DNA of 23,132 nt. Source: Haplomitrium mnioides (taxonomy: Eukaryota; Marchantiophyta; Haplomitriopsida; Calobryales). Position numbers and translations under genes: made by a program. Shown here one piece after another: positions 1 through 9,335 of the stretch (positions within the stretch are counted from its first letter, which is position 1; each line of letters opens with the position of its first letter). The DNA is taken from NCBI GenBank assembly GCA_049999725.1, contig JBNGIS010038594.1, forward strand, positions 1 to 23,132, in the 5' to 3' direction. The notes beneath the pieces are model-generated. The model was not told the DNA's origin. It saw nothing but the letters and a program-made list of their open reading frames with translations, and made no database searches.

Positions 1-1823
1 TGTGCAAAGAACATAGACATCTATGGGGTATTAATCGAGTAAGAGCGACCAGACTACATTGTGGTGCACTGTAGCGTTCAGCGCATTGGACTGTTGGCAA
101 TCGGCATCTGGGTGAGGTCCAAAGAAGCATAAAGATTCAATAACAGATCGTTAGAGTATTGGAAGAAGAGAGGAGCCTTGATCAGAAGATCGGAAGCTGC
201 TCCAAAAGAGATTACGCAGGTAGGTCCAAAGTTTGGTCAAAGGGGAAAAGAACAAAACAGAAAAGAGGAGAATCTAGAAAGCCCGAATGTGAAAGTTCAA
301 AGGCGAAGGAAAGCTCGAAGTGCTAGTCATTTTCAAAAGTTCGAAGAGCTTGAAGATCTGAAAGTTTGAATGAGCATGGAATATCAAAATACTAGCAGGT
401 GTGAAAGCTTGGAATGGAAGAGAAGGAGGACCAAAACATCGTAAAAGTTTGAAAGAGGGGATGCGAAAGTTCAAAGACAGCCGATGAAGAAAAGTTTGAA
501 AATGAATGTGAAGTACTAGAGTTGGAAGTTCGAAAAATGTATGTTTTCGAAAGTTTGAAATAGAAGAGAAGCTGACATTCGAAAGTTCAAAAAGGAGGTT
601 TTTTTTGCAATTTCAAAGCAAGCAGCGTGGTCAGTCAAAAGTTGAAATGGGGAATCAAAGGCTGAATAAATCGAAAGTTCAAAAAACACTCTAGGAGTTA
701 GTGAAAGTTTGAATTTCTCTGTAAGAACAATTATTAGCTCTCGTTCTAATTGCGAAGAGGAAGGGGAGTTGGTGTAATTCTCGAGCTACTAGAAGAGATT
801 GGAGATAATAACTTAGAGATTTCCAGTCCAAGAAGCTCTATATAGTTTCAAGAAATAGAGGGCAAGGTTCTATAGGGGTGAATAATGAAACTTTTTGCCT
901 TGGATGGTCAAGTACAGTTAGGTTATGTGGATATAGAATTAGATAGATTAGTGTTAGAATTAGTTATAGAGCTAGTTTCAATTACAAGCAAGGTAGAATG
1001 GGTAGATTAAAACAAGTAGATATTTGTTAGTAGTTAGTTTAGTTAGTTTAGTTTGTTAGAAAGTTAGTTGCGAGGAAGCATAAGTCTAGGAAACTGGTCT
1101 AGTGTGAGGGAAGAGTATATGCTATACATAGATTTCGTATGCTAATCTATGTGTGAAGGTATTACTTATTCCTAAGCTAAAATTCTGTTGGCTGCCACAT
1201 ATTATAGAGTAATTTGATTTTTAGAAGCATGATGTGTTAGCTTTAGCAAGCAACAACGAGCAACAAACAGGGGCATGTTTGTCATTGTAGCAGTTAGGAA
1301 GGTTTGAGAAAGGGAGAAGAGATCTGAAGGAGGTCCACGAAGGATTTATGTAGGGTTTGAGTTCTTGCTTGGCAAGCTACTTTGTTAGAACAAATGATTT
1401 TTTAAATAAAACAATGTGACTTGCATAAGAAGTAAGCGATGAAGTTTTTGTTGACATGGACATTCATGTTCAAACGATTTATATTTTCATTCAAATTATC
1501 TTTATATATAAGATTTGTTTTTGGTTTTTTGGCTATCTTCTTATAAAGTTTATTATAATTTTGAATTAAAAAATCATCTTTCACTTGAGTCATTTATGTG
1601 ATTTTTTTTTTCTAGAATTCATTTGTGAAAGTTATAAGAGATTGATTGTATGTATGCATAGAAGTGCAGTATTGATTTTGATAAAAGTCATCATGTTTCA
1701 AAGATATGCATACAAAAGTCTATGCAAGAATAGCTTTTTTTTTTTTTTTGGTTTTTATCTTTTCCATAAGAAGCTAGAAGTTGAAAACATCTCTAAGAGA
1801 TTTTAGATGAAGAAGTTAGTGTT
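1..1823. other. Purine-rich non-coding flank with motif array
   Basis: No convincing gene lies here; the longest open frames are about 60 to 75 codons and resemble nothing I recognise. Bases 1-900 are strongly purine-rich on the plus strand and contain a dispersed GAAAGTT motif that is listed separately. A short TTAG/TTTAG run lies near 1030-1070 and homopolymer T runs lie near 1605 and 1735. The composition resembles the untranslated leader of an LTR retrotransposon, but I could not find a primer-binding site or a matching LTR, so the origin stays open. It forms the left flank of the Copia element. Confidence 0.5.
291..716 (+). repeat. Dispersed GAAAGTTYRAA motif cluster
   Basis: About a dozen variants of an 11-bp word GAAAGTTCAAA / GAAAGTTTGAA / AAAGTTCGAA occur in about 430 bp, for example near 291, 335, 360, 443, 465, 490, 524, 548, 579, 670 and 702. 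All are in the same orientation, with irregular spacing, often 22 to 33 bp. The core GAAAGTTC fits the GAA-NN-TTC layout of a heat-shock element. Decay of an old tandem repeat would explain it equally well, and no regulatory role is shown by the sequence. Confidence 0.6.
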
Positions 1824-1942
1824 TGTTTTAACATCGTTTTGTTATCGCATGAGCGCCACACACTCATACACATGGGAGTCTCCAGACGAATGGATGGATT
1901 GATTGATGTGTGACCTACTTACGTATAGTATAGTATAGTATA

Positions 1943-1990
<48 letters not shown>

Positions 1991-2000
1991 NNNNNNNNNN

Positions 2001-2051
<51 letters not shown>

Positions 2052-2057
2052 ATAGCA
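1824..2057 (-). repeat. Copia 3' LTR, expanded by TA microsatellite
   Basis: In element orientation this copy starts TGCTATAGGG at 2057 and runs leftward. Bases 1844-1927 align without gaps to 8734-8817 with 67 of 84 identical, including an exact block ATGGATGGATTGATTGAT. Fourteen of the 17 differences are transitions. The extra length compared with the other copy is the TA run and the assembly gap. The outer edge at about 1824 is where the similarity fades and is uncertain by tens of bases. Confidence 0.8.
1925..2047. repeat. (TA)n microsatellite containing assembly gap
   Basis: A run of TATAG repeats turns into pure TA dinucleotides on both sides of ten N at 1991-2000. The other LTR copy has only a short TATATATA at the matching place, so the run expanded after insertion. 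The true length is unknown because the gap lies inside it. Confidence 0.97.
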
Positions 2058-2066
2058 CTTCCCTTT
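2058..2066 (-). promoter_or_regulatory. Polypurine tract of the Copia element
   Basis: On the minus strand AAAGGGAAG sits directly before the TGCTATAGGG start of the 3' LTR. That is where plus-strand DNA synthesis of an LTR retrotransposon is primed. Its position independently supports the LTR boundary at 2057. Confidence 0.75.
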
Positions 2067-2579
2067 GGTTGATTCTTCTTCTAGTAATCAGTCATCGTAT
2101 GACTATATCTATGTAAGTCCTATTTGAAATCCTATTTATATGTGGTCTCATTAAAACCCTCCCGCTTTCTTCCAAGGGAAAGAGTGCCACCACATAATTG
2201 ATAGGTAGAAACATAATAATATAGTGTGTGGGGTGTGTATATATAATAAAATTTCAAAATGTTGCTTTGATAGTAAAGCTAATATGTGGTGTTGTTGCGC
2301 GGTGTCGTTGTGTCTTTCATGGTTGTCTCGTTGTGTCCTTTGTACTTATATCTTGGAGATGTGTCTAAGAAATGATGTCAACCTCAAAAGCTGAGAAGTG
2401 ATCTCAACTTCAAATATGATGTGCTCTTGTCATGATCTGTATGACATTTCAGACAAATTCGATATTTTCAAAAAGAAATGACTGAATTTGAAAACTTTGA
2501 TCTTCATGACTAAAGATCAGAGAAAAAATAGTACAAGCAATTCTTATTTGTTGTTTTGGTGTAGTTCAGATTGTCTTTT
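2067..2579 (-). other. Copia 3' non-coding region
   Basis: This stretch lies between the end of the RNase H remnant and the polypurine tract. I see no coding signal. It has several G/T-rich words such as TGTTGTTGCG and TCGTTGTGTC on the plus strand, but no clear repeat. Confidence 0.5.
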
Positions 2580-3179
2580 TAAACTAAGCCCTTGAGTATG
2601 TGCTATGTGCAGAGCAGATGGAAGGGGTTTGGTGAAGATATTTGCTTTATTATCTTTGCTTGCTATCTATTGGACATTTATTTTGTCATCGTGTTGGCTC
2701 ATGGGTGTAAAAGAATTTAGGGGCAATATGCTTAATTCTGTCGCCCATGATAAAACCTTGAGCAATTTGGTCGACATATGGTTGATTGTCTTTATATATC
2801 ATTGTAGGGAATTGAAGTAGAGGTTGGCCAGTATTGATGTTGATATGATCAATGAGTTGTCAAAGCCAAATACATTCTCTACTAGCCTTATAAAGTGCTA
2901 TGATTTCTGCATGATTAGTCGAGGTAGTTGTAGTGGTCTATTTATTGCTTTTCCATGAGATAACGATGCTTCTTTTAAGAAAGACGTATCCTGTTTGGGA
3001 CTTTGCGTTCTCAGGATCAGATAAATATCTAACATCGATATAACCGACAATATAATTTGTTGCATTTCTAAGGAAGAAGAGTCCTATATCTTTTGTACCT
3101 TTTAGGTATCTAAAAATGCATTTAAGTCTATTTGAGTGGCGAGTGGTAGGCTAGGAGTTGTGCCTTGCAAGCAACACAC
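2580..3179 (-). pseudogene. Copia RNase H remnant
   Basis: Minus-strand reading across several frames gives the typical Copia C-terminus. Near 3000 it reads YLSDPENAKSQTGYVFL, followed by SWKSNK, then TNHAEIIALYKASRECIWL near 2890-2930, then IKHIAPKFFYTHE near 2710-2750, then an FTKPLP-like end near 2630. These match the RNase H block that degrades the RNA strand during reverse transcription and the conserved C-terminal tail of plant Copia polyproteins. At least five stops and several frame changes interrupt it, so it cannot encode a working enzyme. It continues directly from the RT region. Confidence 0.88.
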
Positions 3180-4745
3180 TGCAAAAGATATGTCAGGTCT
3201 AGTTTGATTTGCAAGATACATAAGAGCTCCAATTGCTAAAAAGTATGGTTTTTCTAATCCTAGAGTTTGTTCATGTTCATTTCATTTTCTAAACATGTCA
3301 TTGGTTGGGTCCAAAGATCTCATTTCCATGGGAGTGCTCGTCGAATGAGCATTATTCATATTGAATTGTTTGAGGATCTTGGTTGTATATGTAGACTAGT
3401 CGATCAGAATTCTATCAAGAAAATGCTAAAACTGGATGCTGAGACAAAAATTTGGTTCTTCAATGTCTCGCATTTCAAATATATCTTTCAGTTTGGCAAT
3501 TGTGTTGGCTGCTAGAACTTTTGTGCCAAAAATATTTATGTCGTCTACATAAAGTGCAACTACGACGTATTCAGAGCCTTGATGTTTCATGAAAAAGCGT
3601 GGAGCAATGTTATCATTTGTAAAATTCAGTGCTATCATTTCTAATTTGAATCTATGGTACCAATTTCTTCCACTCTGTTTGAGTCTATATATTGATCTCA
3701 AGACTTGAGCTGTTATTTGTGTTCTTGATTGATCAATTGGTGATCCAGATGCATTAATAGAATGCTTTGCCAACTTCACATTTTCATGTGGTATACTTTG
3801 ATAATGGGGGAAAGAAGGTCCACTTTGGTGTTGCTCATGCAACTTGTATATATGTAGGACTAAAGGTCCTCTGAAATGTTGCGTGCTCAGCAAATCTACT
3901 AGCTGGACTAAAGGTCCTTGAATGGCATTGTGCAACTTGCTTTCCATCATTTGGTATTGTCTTTTCAACATGAGGACTAAAGGTCCTTTCTGGATTGGCA
4001 GTGACCTCTTATGGACAAAAGGTCCTTTCATTTGTTGGCCATAGAGGATAAACGATCCTTTTCCCAGATTGAGGTCTTTATGGACAAAAGGTCCATTTTT
4101 AATCATTATGCCTCTATGAACTAAAGGTCCATTTTTATAGTGCATATCATGAGGGACAAAAGGTCCAATCTCAGAGTTTAGGCCATGAGAGACAAAAGGT
4201 CCAATCTCAGTTTTTGGGCTATTTGGGACTAAAGATCCATTTGCACTATAGTTGTTCTCCCACTAAATATGAAATGCCATTCTTGATATGAGTTTGGGAG
4301 GTGGCTTCATAAACATTTGGGTGTCCAGAATGCCATATAAGTAGGCAGTGATGACATCTATGATGTACATAGTGAGATGGTGTTGGATAACGAATGCTAT
4401 CATTTATCTATATGTTATAGTGTCCATGACAGGTGAGTATGTGAGGTCATAATCATGTCCAGGAATTTGAGTGCATCTTTTGGCCACTAATCTTGCCTTG
4501 TATCATGTGACATCACCTTTTGCATTGTGTTTGGGGACAAAAATAAATCTGTAATCTGTAAGATACATGTCGGGAAGTGCTAGTATAACAGATCCAAATA
4601 CTTGTCGTCATATGAGAGAGTCAAGTTCCGAATTTATGGCTTTCTCCCATTGGGGCCAATCAGTTCTTGATTGTGCTTCTTGTACAGATGAAGGGTCAGG
4701 TGTATCATTGTGTATTAATTGAAATACAGAGAATCCAAATAGATC
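3180..4745 (-). pseudogene. Copia reverse transcriptase with internal repeat array
   Basis: The N-terminal half lies at about 4260-4745 and reads DWPQWEKAINSELDSL, then YKARLVAKRCTQIPG and YDLTYSPVMDT, and ends DVITAYLYG-like followed by MFMKPPP. The C-terminal half at about 3430-3760 reads IYRLKQSGRNWYHRF and contains the catalytic YVDD at 3540-3551. A remnant of YLANQTRPDISF lies near 3200. In related Copia proteins I would expect fewer than about 25 residues between the two halves. Here there are roughly 150, filled by the G-P-(L/F)-V repeats. Stops occur in the N-terminal half (VT-stop-YKAR) and after YVDD, but from about 4254 down to 3426 the frame is open. Active enzyme is not expected. 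Confidence 0.92.
3817..4238 (-). repeat. In-frame ~36-bp GGACCTTTNGTCC repeat array
   Basis: Twelve copies of a GGTCC or GATCC core start at 3817, 3865, 3913, 3982, 4021, 4054, 4090, 4126, 4162, 4198 and 4234 (eleven clear starts plus degenerate flanks). Most are in the context GGAC-TAAAG/AAAAG-GTCC, a 13-bp imperfect palindrome. The successive gaps are 48, 48, 69, 39, 33 and then 36 bp five times. Every gap is a multiple of three, and the core always falls in the same minus-strand frame, giving G-P-(L/F)-V-(H/L/P) or G-S-(L/F). The array lies inside the RT reading frame. I know no such domain in Copia proteins, so its origin and role are unknown. Confidence 0.9.
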
Positions 4746-4999
4746 ATCCATATGGGTTTGGGTTTTGTCCCATATTTAATTGGTATGGGAATAGTTAATT
4801 GCTATTTCATCATTGTTGGTCGCAACATGTAATGATGTGGTGATTTTGGTTTATTCTTTGAGCCTTTAGGTCTGCTACGTTTTGCTTAAGGCTATATTTC
4901 AGTGGCAAGTGTGTCGACTTTTTGAAGTCATGTTTGTGAATTAGTTGCTTCAACATGCGATTTGGTGATGTTGGCTGCATTGTTAAATCCGTCAGACAT

Positions 5000-5924
5000 T
5001 TTGATTAATGTTTGTTGTAAATGGAAGAGTCATTTGACTTCGGCATCGGATTGTCTATTTCATTGGTCGAAGTCTAATAGCAAGTGCTGGCATCATATTA
5101 ATTTGTCCTCAGGTTTGGGTTGTACAGCTTTGTCCTCTTGTAACAGATGCGTGAAAGATTTTTCAAAGAATTGACAGTTTGCGAATCGAGACTTAAACAC
5201 ATCAAAGGTTGAAGGTTCAAGATATCAGATGATAGAAGGAGATTCAAAGCCAATGTAAATGCCTTTTTGGTGTTGGGGTCCCATCTTTGTTTGATGGGGT
5301 CCTAACATTGGGACAAAGATGAGGCAGCCAAATGTGCGAAGATGCAAGATAGCTGCAGGAATTCTAGCTGTGAGTTGGTGTGGTGAATTGTGATTCAATA
5401 CAGATGGTTCGTAACGTAGTAAGGATGTTGCGTGTCCCCAAGCTATAGTGGGGAGGTATGAATTCAGAAGTAATGGTCTTGCTATTAGTTGTATTCTCTT
5501 GATAGCAGATTTTGCAATGCCATTTCAAAAGTGTACATGTGGAAGTGAATATGGAATATCTATGTCGGCAGATGTGCAAAATTTGTCAAATGTTTATGAG
5601 GAGAATTCTCCGGCGTTGTCCACTCTCAGATTTCTGATTGGGTAATCAGAAAATTGTGCTGAGAGTTTCAAGACTTGGGATACAAGTTTCGGGAAGACCA
5701 TGTTTTTGGTCATGAGTAGTAATACTTGTGACCATTAGGATAATGCATCAATGGTGATTAGGAAGTATCAGAATGGTCCCGAAGGTGAATGGATAGGTCC
5801 ACAGACATCAGTGTGGATTCTCTCGAAGAATTGTGATCACTGTTTTGTTGTGAGAAGGTGCAATTCTCAGTTTGCCTTGTGCACATACTAAGCATGAGGT
5901 ATTCAATGGCAATGGATGCACGTT
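5000..5924 (-). pseudogene. Copia integrase catalytic core remnant
   Basis: The minus strand reads FLITIDALS (first Asp, near 5740-5760), then a stop and WSQ. RVDNAGEFSS (second Asp) follows near 5600-5630, then NGIAKSAIKRIQLIARP near 5480-5525. The third catalytic acid should be Glu in NG-x-AES but is Lys here (codon at 5510-5512), a one-base change that would abolish strand transfer. Further on, TKMGPQHQKGIYIGFESPS near 5230-5290 matches the conserved IN C-terminal block. Several stops and frame changes are present. It lies between the protease block and the RT, as expected for Copia. Confidence 0.9.
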
Positions 5925-6512
5925 CTATAACATGTCTTTTCTATTGTTTTTGATGCGGTGGAACATGTCTTGGTCAGGATGCTCCAAGCAATTGTGCCAT
6001 GTGAGAGCTACAGAGATCGGTGTCGTAGAGACATTATATGAGCAGATTTTGGTAGTGTACAGTGTAGGTGGTGATAACAAGAATGATTCTTGTATGTCAA
6101 AGCTTGTTGTTGTTGGACTCAATATATGGAGGACTTCAATGTCATGAGAGAATACAGTTTGAATGTAGAAATCGTTTTGTCGTATATCTCGGAAACTGAT
6201 GAGGTTTTTGGTTGCTGCAGGTGCATAAATTGTGGATTGGATATCCAGTCTGGTACCGTTTGGAAAGAGCATGGTGGTTGGACCATGTCCTTCTTCAATT
6301 TGGTTGTGGTCGGTGATCGTGGTCATGGGCGTGAAAGAAGGTTTAATTGATGAGAAGTATTTTCGGTCTTGCAATATAATAAGCGAAGATTCACTATCTA
6401 CGATGCAGATTTTCTCAGATTTTTTTTCTTGGTTTGATAGAGATGGATAAGTCATGTGACTTTCAGGATGTAGATTGTACGATGGATATTCATTCGTGTC
6501 TATCAATTCCAA
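5925..6512 (-). pseudogene. Copia protease and GAG-pre-integrase fragment
   Basis: This open minus-strand frame of 195 codons is one of the longest surviving pieces of the polyprotein. ICIVDSES at 6390-6410 occupies the aspartic-protease active site. The glycine or alanine that follows Asp-Ser in relatives is Glu here, so cleavage activity is doubtful. FPNGTRLDIQSTIYAP and KNLISFRDIRQN match the retropepsin body. LTWHNCLEHPDQDMFHRI near residues 170-187 matches the H-H zinc-binding GAG-pre-integrase block, with the usual LGHP changed to LEHP. Its start codon is only where the frame happens to open; the true protein is part of the gag-pol polyprotein. Confidence 0.88.
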
Positions 6513-6559
6513 TAAGTTTCCATGTACCTTATTATTGTGAGGTTTAATGCTCTATTGGT

Positions 6560-7593
6560 ATAGTCGTACTAGGTGCGCGAGTACTCTGCAAGTAGGCTGG
6601 GTATGGCCATGTGTGCCACAACAATTGCAAGTCATCTGTGGTTGGCGTAAATGAGAATGAGTTCGTCAGCCTCTATTAAATTTCCTGCCTCCTTTGTTGG
6701 TCCATGTGCGTTGTTAAGCGCGTTCTTGCGTCGTCAATATGCGACGTTTGACATGTCAATCCCTATTGTTGGGGGTTAGAGGTTGATTGGAGTTCGAGCG
6801 GGTAGTGCTCTCCCTAAATTTGGAGTGTCCCCTTCCTCTGCCTCTAAAATTTTTTCTATTTCTAAAGCGGGGATATTGTCCAGTCCTTGTAAAGTCATAA
6901 TTTAGGGTTATGTGGAGGTGAAGCATGCCCCGGGGTCATTTCTTCACATTTTCCACAAGGAGGAGTTGATGCTTTTCAGCTAGTAGCATGAATGATATGA
7001 GTTTAGAATATCGAGTGAATCGCATGTTGCAATATTATGATGCTAAAATGAGATTTCTCATAGGGAAAATCGATAGAGTCTTCTCTATTTGCTCTTCTTT
7101 GATCACGAGGTGACCACAGATTGCCAATTGTGAGACAATGCGGAACAATTCGCTATTGTAATTGAGTATGGTCTTGAATGCGAAGATTAATCCAGTCGTG
7201 TCTCATTGTAGGGAGCAATATACTTGTCAGATGGTCAAATATGAGTTTTAGTTCTTCTCACAGTAGGTGGGGACTGTTGTAGTTCAGGTATTGGAGTCTC
7301 AGAGGTTTCACTAGATGGTGTCGAATTAGGATGAGGGCTCTGGCTGCATCACGTGGGTTTATATCATCGTTCGTGTTGAGTATTTTGTGGATGCCCTTAG
7401 ATGTCATATATGTTGTGACATCTAGTGACCATGATGAGTAATTAAAGCCATCCACAGTATATGTGACTGCGTCGTTATTCGAAGAAGAGTTGAAGTCCTT
7501 GGAGTCTTTGTTGCTACATAGACAGGTGAATCGAACTCGTGCACTATGAGAGTAGATAAAGACATGTAGGTGTCTGATGTCAAAATCACACAC
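6560..7593 (-). pseudogene. Copia gag remnant with CCHC zinc knuckle
   Basis: The first segment, 7593-7258, contains VDGFNYSSWSLDVTTYMTSK, the signature of plant Copia gag (UBN2-like). It continues in other frames as FDHLTSILLPTMRHDW near 7195-7245. A perfect C-x2-C-x4-H-x4-C zinc knuckle, CNCCGTHGHTQPTC, is encoded at 6588-6629 and would bind element RNA during particle assembly. Many stops and frameshifts lie between these blocks. The start at 7593 is the first ATG upstream of the recognised block and is not certain. Confidence 0.85.
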
Positions 7594-8713
7594 ACATGCA
7601 AGATAGTGTCAGAAGTTCAATGCCAAGTAGGTGTAGAGATATCTTATCTCCCCTTGGTTTGCAATGGTGCTTCTGTCGTGAAAGACAAGTAGGCTATCAT
7701 TGAGTGACAACAGAGAGCCACAAGCAAAAAAGAAGGTGTAAACCAAGAAAGAAGATTGAATAATGAGAAGGTGGTAAGCTTGTGTGCTTATCCTTCAATA
7801 TTAGGGAGGAACGAAAATGGTAGTGGTAAAGGATGAAAGAGTCGAGTATAGGGGTAGAAAAGCAAGCCCATATACCTTGGTGTCGAAGAAGAACGAGTGT
7901 ACACAATTGTACCATCACCTGTGCTGGATGGTTCCTAGCAAAGAGAAGGAGAAAAACATGAATCTTATGAAGAACCACGAATAGAAAAATAGAAGAAGAA
8001 GAGAAAATGATAGTTTGTGAGCAGATGAGAGGTTAGGGTAGAAGTGTAGTAATGGAAACAGGAAGAAGGAAAATACGACTTGGTAGATGTTGTGGTCAAA
8101 GAGTAAGGAGGATGAACACCTTTAGTTCGTCATAGGCAAGGGGCAAATGCAAGCAAGAATGATATAATGTAAGTTGACTGCGTGCGTTGCAAAAATGATG
8201 CGGGTTGGGTTGTAGTCGACGAAGAGAGAAAAGGACGAACATGTGTTGTGGCAGCTGAGCGCTCGGTGTGAGCTAGGGGGCAGACAAATGCTGCAGTAGC
8301 TGTGTGAAGATTGTCAAGTAGAGAAAAAAAGAGATCACTTGTAACGTCTCTTGAAGGAAGTAAGGTCACCGAATAGAGAGAAGAAGATGTCGCCAAGCAG
8401 AGAGAAGAATGTTGAACAAGAACGAGCTGACGGGAGTGAGCTAGGGTCGTGAGGTGCACCCTAGTTTGTACGGGAGGCACCTCAAGAAGATAGAGAGTGA
8501 AAAATAAATGAGAGAGAAAAGGGGAAAAAAATACTCGTTAGATAGAGATGGAAAAAAAAATGGTATTGCGAGAAAGAGAAAAATGGAAAAATGTTCAGCA
8601 GAGAGGAAAAAAATGTGAGTGCGTAAAGGAGGTTGCAAACAGATGACACGGGAGCTTCCTTAGATGTTGGTGCGGATTGAACGCATGCGGAAAAAAAAAT
8701 TTGTTGTAGAGTT
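7594..8713 (-). other. Copia 5' leader, pyrimidine-rich on sense strand
   Basis: About 1.1 kb between the 5' LTR and gag is purine-rich on the plus strand, and therefore C/T-rich in the element's own sense. Open minus-strand frames of 60 to 116 codons here are rich in Ser, Phe and Leu, which is what biased composition produces, and show no recognisable domain. I could not find a standard initiator-Met-tRNA primer-binding site next to the LTR; either the LTR edge is misplaced or the site has decayed. Confidence 0.6.
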
Positions 8714-8839
8714 TGTTGTGTTGATGATGTGTTATTGCATGAACGGCGCATACATATACACACAAGAGTTTCTAGACAAATGGATGGATTGATTGATGCG
8801 TGACCTACTTACATAGGGTATATATATGTCCCTATAGCA
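8714..8839 (-). repeat. Copia 5' LTR
   Basis: In element orientation it starts TGCTATAGGG at 8839. It matches the 3' LTR over 84 bp at about 80% identity. The TA stretch is short here, so this copy shows the ancestral length better. The inner edge near 8714 is placed where the similarity to the left copy ends and is uncertain by tens of bases. Confidence 0.8.
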
Positions 8840-9045
8840 TGTTTAATTTTTAATTTATCTCATGTAAATATTTTAGGTTTTTGTAATTTAAAGGTCTTTT
8901 GAATATTGTAAGAAAATATTAAAATATGGTGATTTAAGTTTAACATGTTTTTTCAACATTCTATCTAAGCTGCTTTTTTTGTTGTAATATAATATTTTGA
9001 AATTTATTTTTTTGCCAAATATTGAGTATTTTGAGGCTTGCCAAA
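8840..9045. other. A+T-rich spacer between Copia and Gypsy
   Basis: I see no coding signal and no clear repeat in these roughly 200 bp of A+T-rich sequence. The Gypsy gag and the catalytic half of its protease would be expected here or further left. They are absent or too decayed to recognise. Confidence 0.5.
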
Positions 9046-9335
9046 AATGTGAGAATAAAGGTTGGTGACCTGGTTGCAAAGCAAAACTTCTTTGTGCAAG
9101 ATAGCACATCTTATCTAGTTATCCTTGAGAAACCTTTTATTACAACTATGAGGATGGAAATAAAATTTTTGGATGATGAATCATAATAAGCTTGATTGAG
9201 AAGTTAAGATAGAAGGAAGGTGGTACAATTTCTAATTGTCAATGCAAATCATAAGAGGAATGAAGATAGTATGAGAAATTATTCTCCTCCTACAATCATA
9301 GAGGAGTTTCAAGATTTTTTATGGGTGCCACAATA
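9046..9335 (+). pseudogene. Gypsy retropepsin C-terminal half
   Basis: A single frame reads NVRIKVGDLVAKQNFFVQD, then SYLVILEKPFITTMRMEIKF and later VVQFLIVNANHKRN. This fits the second half of a Gypsy aspartic protease, with the LG-x-PF block present as LEKPF. The active-site Asp-Thr/Ser-Gly that should precede it is not found. Three in-frame stops lie near 9184-9210. The upstream part was probably lost or separated when the flanking DNA was rearranged, which is inference. Confidence 0.7.

Larger units (their letters stand above)
1824..8839 (-). mobile_element. Decayed Ty1/Copia LTR retrotransposon
   Basis: This is a complete but inactivated Copia element read on the minus strand. Seen in order from the right are a 5' LTR, a long leader, gag with a CCHC zinc knuckle, a protease, a GAG-pre-integrase motif, the integrase core, reverse transcriptase with YVDD, RNase H, a polypurine tract and a 3' LTR. 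The protease-integrase-RT-RNase H order is diagnostic of Copia. The total of about 7.0 kb includes a roughly 450-bp in-frame repeat array inside the RT. Numerous stops and frameshifts, about 80% identity between the LTR copies, and no convincing 5-bp target-site duplication all indicate an old insertion. The 5' LTR-side boundaries are estimated to within tens of bases; the TG end at 8839 is firmer. Confidence 0.93.

Noticed and set aside
1021-1070. TTAGTTAGTTTAG run considered as telomere-like sequence
   Set aside because: It lacks the GGG of plant telomere repeats and is too short and irregular.
2605-2820. Plus-strand open frame of 71 codons with a hydrophobic start
   Set aside because: It is antisense to the Copia RNase H remnant, whose conserved motifs are on the minus strand.
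3817-4238. A CRISPR array, suggested by regular ~36-bp spacing of a short palindromic core
   Set aside because: The conserved core is only about 13 bp and degenerate, spacing is irregular at one end, the array lies inside a retrotransposon gene and the context is eukaryotic.
5364-5645. Open frames on both strands around 5364-5645
   Set aside because: These are shadows of the Copia integrase; the integrase motifs run through the minus strand in a different frame.
6090-6450. Two plus-strand frames of 86 and 72 codons
   Set aside because: They are antisense shadows of the Copia protease fragment at 5925-6512.
7697-8763. Several minus-strand open frames of 65-116 codons rich in Ser, Phe and Leu
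   Set aside because: They overlap in different frames, follow the extreme pyrimidine bias of the Copia leader and contain no recognisable domain.
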